Shown here: in pieces, positions 17,256 to 27,700 of the stretch
Layout of the letters: every line of letters begins with the position of its first letter
Position numbering within the stretch: position 1 is the stretch's first letter
Origin: Desulfovibrio sp.
GTDB taxonomy: Bacteria > Desulfobacterota > Desulfovibrionia > Desulfovibrionales > Desulfovibrionaceae
Reading direction: 5' to 3'
Assembly (NCBI RefSeq): GCF_014803725.1
Contig: NZ_JAAVBE010000021.1
Span: 72,212-136,211 of the forward strand
DNA: 64,000 bases
The notes under the pieces: model-generated
Told to the model about the DNA's origin: nothing
The model's database searches: none
Seen by the model: the letters and a program-made list of their open reading frames with translations, nothing else
Program-made: the position numbers and the translations under genes

Positions 17256-19590
17256 CACACTGGCGCTCATCCGCACGCTCAAGGCGCGCCATAAGTGCGG
17301 CTGGGGCATCTGGGCCCTCATCGGCTGCCTGCTCTTCCTCTCGCTCCTTGCGGGCGCCAATTTCGAGACCTCGCACCGGCTTTACGTGGCCGGGCAGGTG
17401 GCGGAAAGCGATGTCATCGCCGACCGCGACCTGCTGGTGGAAGACAGCCAGGCCACCAAGGCCCGCCGCAAGCAGGTGCTCTCGCTCCAGCCGCCGGTCT
17501 ATGACCTGAGCATGGAGCCGTATACCCAGTTCCAGAACCGCATCCTCGACATCTTGAGGGCGCTCAACAGCGGCCCCGACCATCGCACTTCGCCGGAGCT
17601 CCAGCGCCTCATCGAGGAAGTGACCGCGCCCGTGGCCGACGAGGTGCTGCCCGAGCTCTCGCGCCGGGACGTGCAGACCTATCTTCTGAAAAAACTCCTT
17701 CCCCAGATCCGCGAGCAGCTCGCCGAAGGACTCGTGTGGGACATCCGCGCGGCCCGTGTGGGGCATTCGGGCATCATCCTCCGCAACCTGGACGCAAATA
17801 CCGAGGCCCTTAGGCCCGATGTGCGCTCGCTCCCGGATGCGCAGTCCTTCCTCGCCGAGATCTCGGCCCAGCTTCGGGAAGTGCCAGAGCTCAACCCGCA
17901 GTCGCGCCGGGCCATCAATATCCTCCTCTCGGCCACCATGCCGGCTTCGCTCACGCTCAACCGCGAGGCCACGCAAAAGCGCGGTGCGGACGTGGTGGCC
18001 TCGGTGGCGCCCGTCTATTACCAGATCCAGAAGGGCGAGCTCGTCATGCGCCGGGGGGAGCGTGCGAGCCGCGAGCAGCAGATCAAGATGCAGGCGCTCT
18101 ACAATTCCGCGGCCGACCCCATGCGCTGGGAGACCGCGGGGGGCGCCTTCCTGTGCTCGCTTTTGCTCGCCGTGGGCTTTTTCGTGGCGCCGAGCGGCCG
18201 CCCGGGCACGCCGCTGCGCAAGAAGGACATGCTGCTCATTTCGCTCGTGCTCCTGCTCTTCGGGGTGGGCGCCAAGTGCGTCTGGCTGCTCGGGCTGCGC
18301 CTCGACAGCCCGAGTCTGCTCAACGCCTTTGCGCTCGCCTATCCCGTGGCAGGGGCCGTGGGCCTCGTGGCCATGGTCTTCGCGGCGCGCCGTTACTGCA
18401 CCATGGGGCTGTTGCTCGCGTTCTTCTGCATGCTCATGTTCCAGGAGAGCATTGCGTTTTTCCTCTATTATTTCCTGGGCGGCATGCTCGCCACCTGGCT
18501 CGTGACCAGCGCCCAGAACCGCCAGGACGTGGTCTGGAGCGTGGTGCCGCTCTCGCTCGGGCTGCTCATCGTCTGGGCCGGCATGGCCCTGCTTGCGCAG
18601 ACGGCGCCCGTCCAGATGCCCGTGCAGATGATCGCCGTGCTCATAAGCTCGCTGCTCTCGCTCATCCTGCTCTTTGCCGTGAGCCCGGTGCTGGAGCTCG
18701 CCTTCGGCTACAGCACGCGCTTCCGCCTCATGGAGCTCATGAGCCTCGAGCAGCCGCTCATGCAGGAGATCATGGTCACCATCCCGGGCACTTACCACCA
18801 CTCCCTGGTGGTGGCCAACATGGTGGAGGCCGGGGCCAAGGCCATCGGCGCCAACAGCCTGCTGTGCAAGGTGGCCGCGCTGTATCACGACGCGGGTAAG
18901 CTCACCTATCCCGACTACTTCATCGAAAACCAGTTCGGCGCGCCCAACAAGCACGACAAGCTGGCGCCTTCCATGAGCGCGCTCGTCCTGCTTTCGCATG
19001 TCAAGAAGGGCACCGAGCTTGCGGAGCGCTACAATCTCGGCCTCGAGATCTGCGACATCATCCGCCAGCACCACGGCACGCGCCTCATGCGCTATTTTTA
19101 CCAGAAGGCCCTTGACCTCGGCGAAAAGCCGCAGGAAGCGGATTTCAGCTATCCGGGGCCGCGCCCGCAGACCAAGGAAGCCGCCATCCTCATGCTGGCG
19201 GACTCCGTGGAAGCGAGCAGCCGCACCCTCACCGACCCGACCCCGGCCCGCATCAAGAGCCATATCGACGCCATCATCAAGGGCATCTTCGCCGAGGGGC
19301 AGCTGGACGAATCCGAGCTCACTTTCAAGGATCTCCACTACCTGAGCGAGAATTTCCAGCGCATCCTTACAGGCATCTTCCATCAGCGCATCACCTACCC
19401 GGACGCCAAGAAGCCCGCGCAGGACGGCGCCCGCAAGCAGGAAGCGCCCAAGGAGGGCAAGCACGCCCCGGCCGGGGAGGGCGCCCGCCCCGCCAATGGC
19501 CGCGAGAGCCAGAAACAGCCGGAAGCGGCGGCGCCGACGCCTCCGCGCGAGGCGCCGTCCATGATCGGGGACGAGCCCATTGCGCTCTGA
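17221..19590 (+). CDS. PgpH/YqfF-type 7TM-HD phosphodiesterase
   Basis: This 789-residue protein has an N-terminal membrane segment (LIGCLLFLSLLAGANF), a periplasmic 7TMR-HDED domain (residues about 60-300), several membrane helices (about 310-490), and a cytoplasmic HD domain with His556-Asp557 in LYHDAGKLTYPDYF. PgpH-type enzymes hydrolyse c-di-AMP; the matching cyclase CdaA is encoded at 39896-40633. The ATG at 17221 is preferred over a TTG at 17209. It overlaps phoH by 35 bases. A Pro/Ala-rich C-terminal tail follows the HD domain. Confidence 0.85.
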   Translation: MTKQKKQPRPSSTLALIRTLKARHKCGWGIWALIGCLLFLSLLAGANFETSHRLYVAGQVAESDVIADRDLLVEDSQATKARRKQVLSLQPPVYDLSMEPYTQFQNRILDILRALNSGPDHRTSPELQRLIEEVTAPVADEVLPELSRRDVQTYLLKKLLPQIREQLAEGLVWDIRAARVGHSGIILRNLDANTEALRPDVRSLPDAQSFLAEISAQLREVPELNPQSRRAINILLSATMPASLTLNREATQKRGADVVASVAPVYYQIQKGELVMRRGERASREQQIKMQALYNSAADPMRWETAGGAFLCSLLLAVGFFVAPSGRPGTPLRKKDMLLISLVLLLFGVGAKCVWLLGLRLDSPSLLNAFALAYPVAGAVGLVAMVFAARRYCTMGLLLAFFCMLMFQESIAFFLYYFLGGMLATWLVTSAQNRQDVVWSVVPLSLGLLIVWAGMALLAQTAPVQMPVQMIAVLISSLLSLILLFAVSPVLELAFGYSTRFRLMELMSLEQPLMQEIMVTIPGTYHHSLVVANMVEAGAKAIGANSLLCKVAALYHDAGKLTYPDYFIENQFGAPNKHDKLAPSMSALVLLSHVKKGTELAERYNLGLEICDIIRQHHGTRLMRYFYQKALDLGEKPQEADFSYPGPRPQTKEAAILMLADSVEASSRTLTDPTPARIKSHIDAIIKGIFAEGQLDESELTFKDLHYLSENFQRILTGIFHQRITYPDAKKPAQDGARKQEAPKEGKHAPAGEGARPANGRESQKQPEAAAPTPPREAPSMIGDEPIAL

Positions 19591-20059
19591 TCCCGGGGCG
19601 CTTGCGGAAGACCGCAGACGCGCCCAAGCCCGTCAGCCCGCGGTTTTCTGCCGGCATGGCGCAGCCATCTGGCACTCGCCGCTGGACAGGCTCGAGTTGC
19701 GGGGGGCGCTTTCGGCCATGTGCGCCGCTGCGGCTGCCCACGGGCGCCCGCTTGCGGGCGTCGAGCTCTATCTCGTCACCGATGCGGCGATTGCCCGCGC
19801 CAATGTGGAGCACATGATGTGCACAGGGCCGACCAATGTGCTGTCCTTCCCCGGGGGCGGCGGCATGGCCGGGACGCTCCTGCTTTCGCTGAACACCCTT
19901 GACCGGGAATGCCTGCTCTACGGGCAGGAGCCCCGCGAACATCTCTTGCGCCTGCTGGCGCACGGCATGGGCCATCTTGCCGGGCTCGACCACGGGGGCG
20001 AGATGGACGCGTTCTGTACCGACCTGCAGGAGGCGGCGGAAGCCGTGCTTGCGCCATGA
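19580..20059 (+). CDS. ybeY: Endoribonuclease YbeY
   Basis: This 159-residue metal-dependent endoribonuclease acts in 16S rRNA maturation and ribosome quality control. The zinc site H-x3-H-x5-H is intact in LLAHGMGHLAGLDHGGEM, and TNVLSFPGG is the family's N-terminal signature. The start is uncertain: the TTG at 19580, overlapping the HD-hydrolase stop, gives about the family length. birA begins at its stop codon (ATGA). Confidence 0.85.
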   Translation: MRSDPGALAEDRRRAQARQPAVFCRHGAAIWHSPLDRLELRGALSAMCAAAAAHGRPLAGVELYLVTDAAIARANVEHMMCTGPTNVLSFPGGGGMAGTLLLSLNTLDRECLLYGQEPREHLLRLLAHGMGHLAGLDHGGEMDAFCTDLQEAAEAVLAP

Positions 20060-20820
20060 ACGGGACGGAACAGCCCGGCGCGAAAGGCCAACTCCGCCCG
20101 GAAATCTTTACCTTTGCCGAGGTATCGTCCGCGCTCGACACGGCCTTTGAACTGGCAGCCGGTGGAAGGCTCCATATCTGGGACAGTGTGCTCGCCGCCA
20201 GCCAGACATCCGGCCGCGGCCAGTTGCGGCGCCACTGGGCTTCGCCGCCGGGGAATATCTACGCGACCCTGCGCCTTCCGCTCTCGCCGCCCTTCGACGG
20301 CGGCGCGGCCGCGGCTGCCATGGGGCTGCTCGCGGCGGAAGCCTTAGCGGCGCTCGGCTGGCAGGTACGCATCAAGTGGCCCAATGATCTGGTTCTCATC
20401 AGCGGGGACACACCGCGCAAGGTGGCCGGCATCCTGCTGGAGGAGCGGGGCGGCGTCCTTTTGGCGGGCATCGGCGTCAATGTGGTGTCGCATCCGCCGG
20501 CGGAAGCCCTGCGGGCCGAGGCCGCGCTTGAGGCCACGTCGCTTGCCGAAAGCGGCAAGGGCGGGGCGCCGGCGCCCGAGCTGTGGGCGCGCCTTGTAAG
20601 TCGCATGCTTTCCGCGTACAATAACGCGCGCATTTTTGCCCGCACCTGGCGCGGGCGCGCCGAGGCGCTCCTCCTCTGGCGCGGGAGATCGGTGACAGTC
20701 ACGGACGGGAAAACCGTCCTGCAAGGACGGCTGGCCGGGCTTTGGCCCTCGGGAGCCTTACGTCTGGAGACGGAGCAGGGCGCGATGGAATGTACGGGCG
20801 GCAGTCTGCGGCCCGCGTGA
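20056..20820 (+). CDS. birA: Biotin-[acetyl-CoA-carboxylase] ligase
   Basis: This 254-residue enzyme attaches biotin to a lysine of carboxylase biotinyl domains. It has SGRGQLRRHWASPPGNIY (biotinyl-AMP binding), KWPND and KVAGILLEE. There is no N-terminal DNA-binding domain, so it is a mono-functional ligase. The ATG overlaps the ybeY stop (ATGA). Pyruvate carboxylase, a biotin enzyme, follows 60 bases later, which makes it the obvious client. Confidence 0.9.
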   Translation: MNGTEQPGAKGQLRPEIFTFAEVSSALDTAFELAAGGRLHIWDSVLAASQTSGRGQLRRHWASPPGNIYATLRLPLSPPFDGGAAAAAMGLLAAEALAALGWQVRIKWPNDLVLISGDTPRKVAGILLEERGGVLLAGIGVNVVSHPPAEALRAEAALEATSLAESGKGGAPAPELWARLVSRMLSAYNNARIFARTWRGRAEALLLWRGRSVTVTDGKTVLQGRLAGLWPSGALRLETEQGAMECTGGSLRPA

Positions 20821-20880
20821 GCGCGGCGCAGCCGGCCCAAATCACGGGCGGACGGCACGCAAGGAAACAGAGGGAAAGGG

Positions 20881-23800
20881 ATGGGCAGAAAAACATTCGC
20901 CGATGTGCAGGAATTTCTCAAGGGCAAGGTCATACTCGTGGCAAACCGGGGCATCCCGGCCCGGCGTATCTGCCGCTCCATCCGCGAACGTTTTGACGCC
21001 GTTGCCGCCATGACAGCCACCGACGTGGACAAGACCGCGCCGGCGGCCGCCACCGCGCAGGAGCTCATCCTTCTCGGGGACGAGCCCCGCGCCTACCTCG
21101 ATATCGACGCCATCATCGACAAGGCCAAGCGCCGCGGCGTGGTGGGCATCCACCCGGGCTGGGGCTTCGCCTCCGAGGACACGCGCTTTCCCCAGCGCTG
21201 CAAGGAGGCCGGCATCACCTTCATAGGCGCCACCGCCGAGGCCATGAACCTTTTGGGCAACAAGGTGCAGGCCCGCGCCGTGGCGCGCAAGCTGGGCATC
21301 CCCGTGGTCCCGGGCTCGGACGGCGCGGTGGACATCGCCACGGCCCGCCAGCTCATCAAGGAGATCGGGCTGCCCATCATGCTCAAAGCCGAGGGCGGCG
21401 GGGGCGGCCGCGGCATCTTCGCCATCCACAACGAGGCCGAGCTGGAGGACGCCTTTTTCAAGGCCTCCTCCATGGCCCAGGCCTCCTTCGGCAATCCGCG
21501 CCTCTTTGTGGAAAAATTTCTCGCAGACGTTCGCCATATCGAGATCCAGGTCATCGCCGACATGTACGGCAATGTCTTCGCCTTTGACGAACGCGACTGC
21601 ACGGTGCAGCGCAACCACCAGAAGCTCATCGAGATCACGCCCTCGCCCTGGCCGGGGGTGACGCCGGAATTGCGCGAACGCCTGAAGGACTACGCCCGCC
21701 GCCTGGTGCGCGATGTGGGCTACCATTCGCTCGCCACGGTGGAATTTCTCATCACGCCTGACGGCGAACCCTACCTCATCGAGGTCAACACGCGCCTTCA
21801 GGTGGAACACGGCATCACCGAGTGCCGCTACGGCATCGACCTCGTGGAGGAGCAGATCGCCGTGGCCTTCGGCGCCGAGCTGCGCTACCGCGAGTCCGAG
21901 CTTCTGCCCACCTACAGCGCCATGCAGGTGCGCATCAACTGCGAGAACCCGCAGGACAATTTCGCGCCCAACTCGGGCCTCATTTCGCGCTATGTCTCTC
22001 CCGGCGGCCCGGGCGTGCGGCTCGACTCCAACATCAGCGCGGGTTACGAGTTCCCGGCCAACTACGATTCCGCGGGCTCGTTGCTCATCGCCTTTTCCCA
22101 TGACTGGGAAAAGACGCTCGGCATCATGGACCGCGCCCTCAGCGAATATGTCATCGGTGGCATCAAGACGACCATCCCCTTCTTCCGCAAGGTCATCAAG
22201 CAGCCCGAGTTCCGCCGCGGGCAGATCAACACCAATTTCATCGCCGACCACCCCGAGCTCATGCTCTATACCGACCTCGCGCCGGAAGGGGAACGTCTCG
22301 CCAGGCTCGTGGCCGAGATCTCGGCCAGGGGCTACAACCCCTATGTCCAGCTCGGCGAATACCGCTCCATCACCACGCCGGCACTCGGGCCCTTCGCGCC
22401 GGTGCTGCCGCCCATCAGCCCCTCGGTGCGCCGCCGGCCCTCGCCCTATCCGCACGGGGACAGGCTCGCCACCCTCGACTATATCCGCGACTCGGATTAC
22501 ATCCACTTCACGGACACCACGCCGCGCGACTTCACGCAGTCCAATTCCGGCAACCGCTTCCGCCTGGCCGAAGACCGGCTCATCGGCCCCTATCTCGACA
22601 ACGTGGGCTATTTCTCCATCGAGAATGGCGGCGGCGCGCACTTCCACGTGGCCATGCTCGGCAACATGACCTACCCCTTCACGGAAGCGCGGGAGTGGAA
22701 CCAGTTCGCACCCAAGACCTTCAAGCAGCTCCTCGTGCGCTCCACCAACGTGCTCGGCTACACGCCGCAGCCGCGCAACCTCATGCGCGCCACCGGCGAG
22801 ATGATCTGCGACTGTTACCAGGTGGTGCGCTGTTTCGACTTCCTCAACCATGTGGAGAACATGCGGCCGCTCGCCGAGGTGGTGCTCTCGCGCAAGGATG
22901 TCATCTTCGAGCCGGCCATCTCCCTCTCGTGGACCAAGGGCTTCGACGTGCCCCATTATCTCGATGTGGCGCGCGCCATGATCGCCATGTCGGCCGACAT
23001 CATGGGCGTGGATGAGAAGGCGGCGTCGCGCAACATCATCCTCGGCCTCAAGGACATGGCCGGGGTGTGCCCGCCGAGGTTCATGACCGAGCTTGTTACG
23101 GCCCTGCGCAAGGAATGGCCCGACCTCGTGCTGCATTACCACCGCCACTATACAGACGGCCTCTTCGTGCCGGCCGTGGGCGCCGCGGCCAAGGCGGGCG
23201 CGCATATCCTCGACGTGGGCTTGGGCGCGGCCGTGCGCTCCTACGGGCAGGGGGACGTGCTGTCCACCATGGCCTATCTTGAGGACGAACTGGGCCTCAA
23301 GTGCCACCTGAACAAGGAGGCCATCCGCGACGCCAACTTCGTCTGCAAGCAGATCATGCCCTATTATGACCGCTATTGCGCGCCGTACTTCCAGGGGATC
23401 GACCATGACGTGACCCTGCACGGCATGCCGGGGGGCGCCACCTCCTCCTCGCAGGAGGGCGCCATGAAGCAGGGCTACATCCACCTCTTGCCCTACATGC
23501 TCAAGTTTCTGGAGGGCAGCCGCCAGATCGTGCGCTATCACGATGTGACGCCGGGCTCGCAGATCACGTGGAACACGGCCTTCCTGGCCGTGACCGGCGC
23601 CTGGAAGCGCGGCGGCGAGGAGGAAGTGCGCTACCTTCTTGAAGTGCTCGGCGAGGTGACGCGCACGCCAGAGGACGAGCTCTCGCCGGAGATGCGGCGG
23701 GCGCGCCTCTCCATCTATCAGGACTGCAACGACGCCTTCCGCAACCTGCTTTTGGGCAAGTTTGGCAAGCTCCCCCTGGGCTTCCCCGCGGACTGGGTCT

Positions 23801-24600
23801 ATGAAAGCGCCTTCGGCGCGGATTGGAAGGCCGCCATCGCCGCAAGGACGGAAGCCTCGCCGCTGGAGTCGCTGGAAGACACCAATCTCGCCGCCGAGGA
23901 GCGCGCCTGCGCCGAGATCCTCAAGCGGCCGCCCAATGCGGAAGAGTTCATCCTTTACTTGAACCATCCCGCGGATGCGCTCAAGACCATCCAGTTCCGC
24001 GCCAAGTATGGCGACCCCAACAATTTGCCGCTGGATGTCTGGTTCGAGGGCATGAAGGTGGGGCAGGACCTCAACTTCACGGATACGAGCGGCAAGCCCC
24101 ACCATCTGCTTTTGCTCAGCATTTCGCGGCCCAATGACGCGGGCATGGCCATCTGCCGCTATGTGCTCGACTCGGAATTCATGAGCTGCGAGGTGCAGGT
24201 GGCCGAGCCTGCCGCCCAGAAGGGGCAGGGCGTACCCATGGCCGACCCCAACGACCCCTATGAGGTGGCTTCGCCGAGCAACGGCGATTTGTGGGTCATG
24301 TATGTCCACCCGGGCGATGTGGTGAAGGCCGGCGAAGAGCTCTTCAATGTCTCCATCATGAAGCAGGAGAAGGCGGTGCTCGCGCCGGTGGACGGCATCG
24401 TGAAGCGCGTGCTCAAGACGGCGGACTTCAAGGAGAGCAAGCAGATGGTCTCGGTGCACGAGGGCGAGCTCATCGTGGAGCTCGGCCCCGTGCCGCGCCT
24501 CTGCCCCAATGAGGCCTGCGGCCAGCCCATCCCGGCGGAGTCCATGCGTTTCTGCCCGTCCTGCGGCACGCCGCTCGCCACAGACGAGGCCGTGAATTGA
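20881..24600 (+). CDS. pyc: Pyruvate carboxylase with C-terminal zinc ribbon
   Basis: This 1239-residue protein carboxylates pyruvate to oxaloacetate. In order it has a biotin carboxylase domain (residues 16-470; KAEGGGGGRGIF, LIEVNTRLQVEHGITE), a carboxyltransferase domain (about 535-860; TDTTPRDFTQSNSG, KDMAG, HGMPGGATSSSQ), a PYC_OADA-type region, and a biotinyl domain with the target Lys1161 in SIMKQEKA. The motif is MKQ, not the usual MKM. After the biotinyl domain lie 32 extra residues with C1208-x4-C1213 and C1225-x2-C1228, a zinc-ribbon shape not normal for pyruvate carboxylase. AGGGAAAGGG precedes the ATG. birA is just upstream. Confidence 0.9.
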   Translation: MGRKTFADVQEFLKGKVILVANRGIPARRICRSIRERFDAVAAMTATDVDKTAPAAATAQELILLGDEPRAYLDIDAIIDKAKRRGVVGIHPGWGFASEDTRFPQRCKEAGITFIGATAEAMNLLGNKVQARAVARKLGIPVVPGSDGAVDIATARQLIKEIGLPIMLKAEGGGGGRGIFAIHNEAELEDAFFKASSMAQASFGNPRLFVEKFLADVRHIEIQVIADMYGNVFAFDERDCTVQRNHQKLIEITPSPWPGVTPELRERLKDYARRLVRDVGYHSLATVEFLITPDGEPYLIEVNTRLQVEHGITECRYGIDLVEEQIAVAFGAELRYRESELLPTYSAMQVRINCENPQDNFAPNSGLISRYVSPGGPGVRLDSNISAGYEFPANYDSAGSLLIAFSHDWEKTLGIMDRALSEYVIGGIKTTIPFFRKVIKQPEFRRGQINTNFIADHPELMLYTDLAPEGERLARLVAEISARGYNPYVQLGEYRSITTPALGPFAPVLPPISPSVRRRPSPYPHGDRLATLDYIRDSDYIHFTDTTPRDFTQSNSGNRFRLAEDRLIGPYLDNVGYFSIENGGGAHFHVAMLGNMTYPFTEAREWNQFAPKTFKQLLVRSTNVLGYTPQPRNLMRATGEMICDCYQVVRCFDFLNHVENMRPLAEVVLSRKDVIFEPAISLSWTKGFDVPHYLDVARAMIAMSADIMGVDEKAASRNIILGLKDMAGVCPPRFMTELVTALRKEWPDLVLHYHRHYTDGLFVPAVGAAAKAGAHILDVGLGAAVRSYGQGDVLSTMAYLEDELGLKCHLNKEAIRDANFVCKQIMPYYDRYCAPYFQGIDHDVTLHGMPGGATSSSQEGAMKQGYIHLLPYMLKFLEGSRQIVRYHDVTPGSQITWNTAFLAVTGAWKRGGEEEVRYLLEVLGEVTRTPEDELSPEMRRARLSIYQDCNDAFRNLLLGKFGKLPLGFPADWVYESAFGADWKAAIAARTEASPLESLEDTNLAAEERACAEILKRPPNAEEFILYLNHPADALKTIQFRAKYGDPNNLPLDVWFEGMKVGQDLNFTDTSGKPHHLLLLSISRPNDAGMAICRYVLDSEFMSCEVQVAEPAAQKGQGVPMADPNDPYEVASPSNGDLWVMYVHPGDVVKAGEELFNVSIMKQEKAVLAPVDGIVKRVLKTADFKESKQMVSVHEGELIVELGPVPRLCPNEACGQPIPAESMRFCPSCGTPLATDEAVN

Positions 24601-24609
24601 ACATGAAGG

Positions 24610-24635
24610 CGCCCGCCCCAAAAGGCGGGCGTTTT
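24610..24635 (+). terminator. Intrinsic terminator of pyc
   Basis: GCCCGCC at 24611-24617 pairs with GGCGGGC at 24624-24630 and is followed by GTTTTC. It begins ten bases after the pyc stop. Confidence 0.7.
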
Positions 24636-24747
24636 CAGCAGAAGCACCGGGAAAGCCCGGGGCAAGCCCGGGTTTTTGTGGACAGTGCGCCCATGGGCGT
24701 ATATCCTTGGTTCCATCTCCAGCGCGTTTTCCAACACGGAGGAAGTC

Positions 24748-27700
24748 ATGGCCAAGACTGCCAAAGCCACGCATTCCAAGTCCAAAACCAGTTCCAACGA
24801 AACGGTTGAAAAAAAGCTCGTCCTCACCGGCGCCGACATCGTTGGGCTCGGCCCGGATGCTGAACTCCTTGTTGGCGGCAAAAACTACAATACGGCCCTC
24901 ATCAGCCAGATCGAGGGCATCCAGGCGCCGCATTTCCGCGCCATCTCGTCCTTGGCCTTCCATCGCCTGCTCGACGAGACCAAGGTGAACGGCCGCATCG
25001 TCCGCGCCGTGGTGGACAAGGAATACGGCCGCATCGACTGGATGGACCCGGAGATCAATGGCGACCCCGATTTTCTGCAGAAATTCGTGCGTCAGCTCGG
25101 CAAACAGGCCCATGACGCGGCCAAGGCCTCCGGCGAGGAGGCGCACACCAAGCTGCGCACCTTCATCAACAATATCGTCGAGGGATTCGCAACCTCGCCT
25201 GAAGGCATCGACCAGCTCCGCAAGCGCTCCGTGCTCGTGCAGGCGGCCATCCTTTCCGTGGATCTGCCGCAGGAGGTCGACGAGGCCGTGCGCGGCGCCT
25301 ACAAGGCCATCTGTGAGGAAAACGGCGACGACATGACGCCGGTCGCCGTGCGCTCCTCCGCCGCCGGCGAGGACTCGCGCAAGAAAGCCTTTGCCGGCCT
25401 TCAGGACACCTATCTCAACATGGTGGGCCCGGACCATGTGGTTGAGGCCTACCACTGGGACTGCGCCTCGGCCTATAATCTCCGCTCCATGACCTACCGC
25501 CGCGAGGCCATCCTGGACGCTCTCGCCAAGGCCGAGGAAACGGGCGACGATTCCATCGCCGAGACGGCCAAGAAAGAGTGGGCCATCGAAAACACGTCCC
25601 TCTCCGTCTGCATGATGCAGATGATCAACCCGGTCATCTCCGGCACGGCCTTCTCCGCGGATACGGCCACCGGCTGCCGCGGCACCAACCGCAAGGACCT
25701 CGTCAGCATCGACGCGAGCTACGGCCTCGGCGAGGCGGTCGTAGGCGGCAAGGTGACGCCCGACAAGCTCTATGTCTTCCAGCGGGACGACGGCAGCGAG
25801 GTGGTCATCCGCCAGATGGGCTGCAAGGACATGAAGATCGTCTATGACGAGAAGGGCGGCACCCGCGAGGTGCCCGTGCCGGAGCTGGAGGCCCTGCGCT
25901 GGGCGCTGTCGCTGAGCCAGGCCGAGCGCGTGGCCAAGGGCGTGCGCGCCGTGAGCCGCGCCTACGGCGGCATGATCATGGACACGGAATTCTGCATCGA
26001 CGCCAACGACAAGCTCTGGTTCGTGCAGGCGCGCCCCGAGACCCGCTGGAACGAGGAGCTTGAGCTGCACCCCACCACCATCTTCATGCGCCGCATGGAG
26101 GTCGACCCCAAGGCCGCGGCGCAGGCCGAGATCCTGGTGGAGGGCAACGGCGCCTCCCGCGGCGCCGGCCAGGGCACGGTGCGCTTTTTGCGTTCCGCCC
26201 TTGAGCTCAACAAGGTCAACAAGGGCGACGTGCTCGCCGCCGAGCGCACCGACCCCGACATGGTGCCTGGCATGCGCGTGGCCTCGGCCATCATGGCCGA
26301 CGTGGGCGGCGACACGAGCCACGCGGCCATCACCTCCCGCGAGCTTGGCATAGCGGCTGTCATCGGCATCCAGCGGGTGGAGGTGCTCCGCGCGCTGGAC
26401 GGCTCGGAAGTGACCGTGGACGGCACGCGCGGCCGCGTCTACCGCGGGCTTCTGCCCCTGCACCAGGTGGGCGGCGAGATGGACATCGCGCTTCTGCCCG
26501 TCACCAAGACCAAGGTGGGCCTTGTGCTCGCCGACGTGGGGCAGGCGCTCTTCCTCTCGCGGCTGCGCGACTATCCGCAATTCGAGGTCGGCCTTTTGCG
26601 CGCCGAATTCATGCTGGGCAATATCGGCATCCACCCGCAGGCGCTGGAGGCCTTTGACAACGGCGAGCTCGACGTGGTGGTCACCGCCAAGCTCAAGGAG
26701 CTGGAAAACCGCCTCTCCAAGATCCTGCGCGAGCAGATGGCCGCCGGGCTCATCGTCTTCAATTTCAACCTCCGCGAATATGTGGGCGAGATCACGGGCC
26801 TTTCCGCCCAGCTCAACGCCCTTGCCGAGACGGACAAGAACCTCACCCCGGACGAGATCCTGCTCCAGCACCGCAAGATGCGCGAGCTCGACCACAAGCT
26901 CGACCAGCATATGGAAATGGCCTCGCGCCGCATCGAGGTGCTCAAGACTTCGGCCAACCTGGCCGACCATGTGCGCATCATCATGGGTTATGACGACGAG
27001 CTGGCCCTGCTTTCGCCCTCCGACCCGGAGGCGCCCAAGCGCGCCGCCGAGATCGAGGCCAGCGTGGAGGCGCATATCGAGCGCGTCAAGGAGCTCCCGA
27101 GCGTCGTCCGCGTGCTTGAGAATATCCGCCACCTGCGCGAGGAGGTGAGCCTCCGCTCCGGCCTCAAGAAGGAGATGGACGACATCCGCAACCTGCCCGA
27201 AAAGATCCGCGCCATCATCAAGTCGCGCGGCTTCCGCACTGGCAAGGAGCACTATGTCCAGACGCTCGCGCAGAACCTGGCGCTCTTCGCCATGGCCTTC
27301 TACGGCAAGCCCATCACCTACCGCACCACGGACTTCAAGAGCAACGAATACCGCAACCTTTTGGGCGGCAATCTCTTCGAGCACCAGGAAGCCAATCCCA
27401 TGCTCGGCTATCGGGGCGTTTCGCGCAATATCCATGACTGGGAGATCGAGGCCTTCAAGCTTGCGCGCGGCGTCTATGGCGGCAGCAACCTGCGCATCAT
27501 GCTGCCCTTCGTGCGCACGCTGGAGGAAGGCCGCTCCATGCGCTGCTATCTCGAGCAGGTGCACAAGCTCAAGAGCGGGCAGGACGGCCTCAAGATCATC
27601 CTCATGTCCGAGCTGCCTTCCAACGCCATCCTCGCCAAGCAGTTCATCAGCGAGTTTGACGGCTTCTCCATCGGCTCCAACGACATGACCCAGATGGTGC

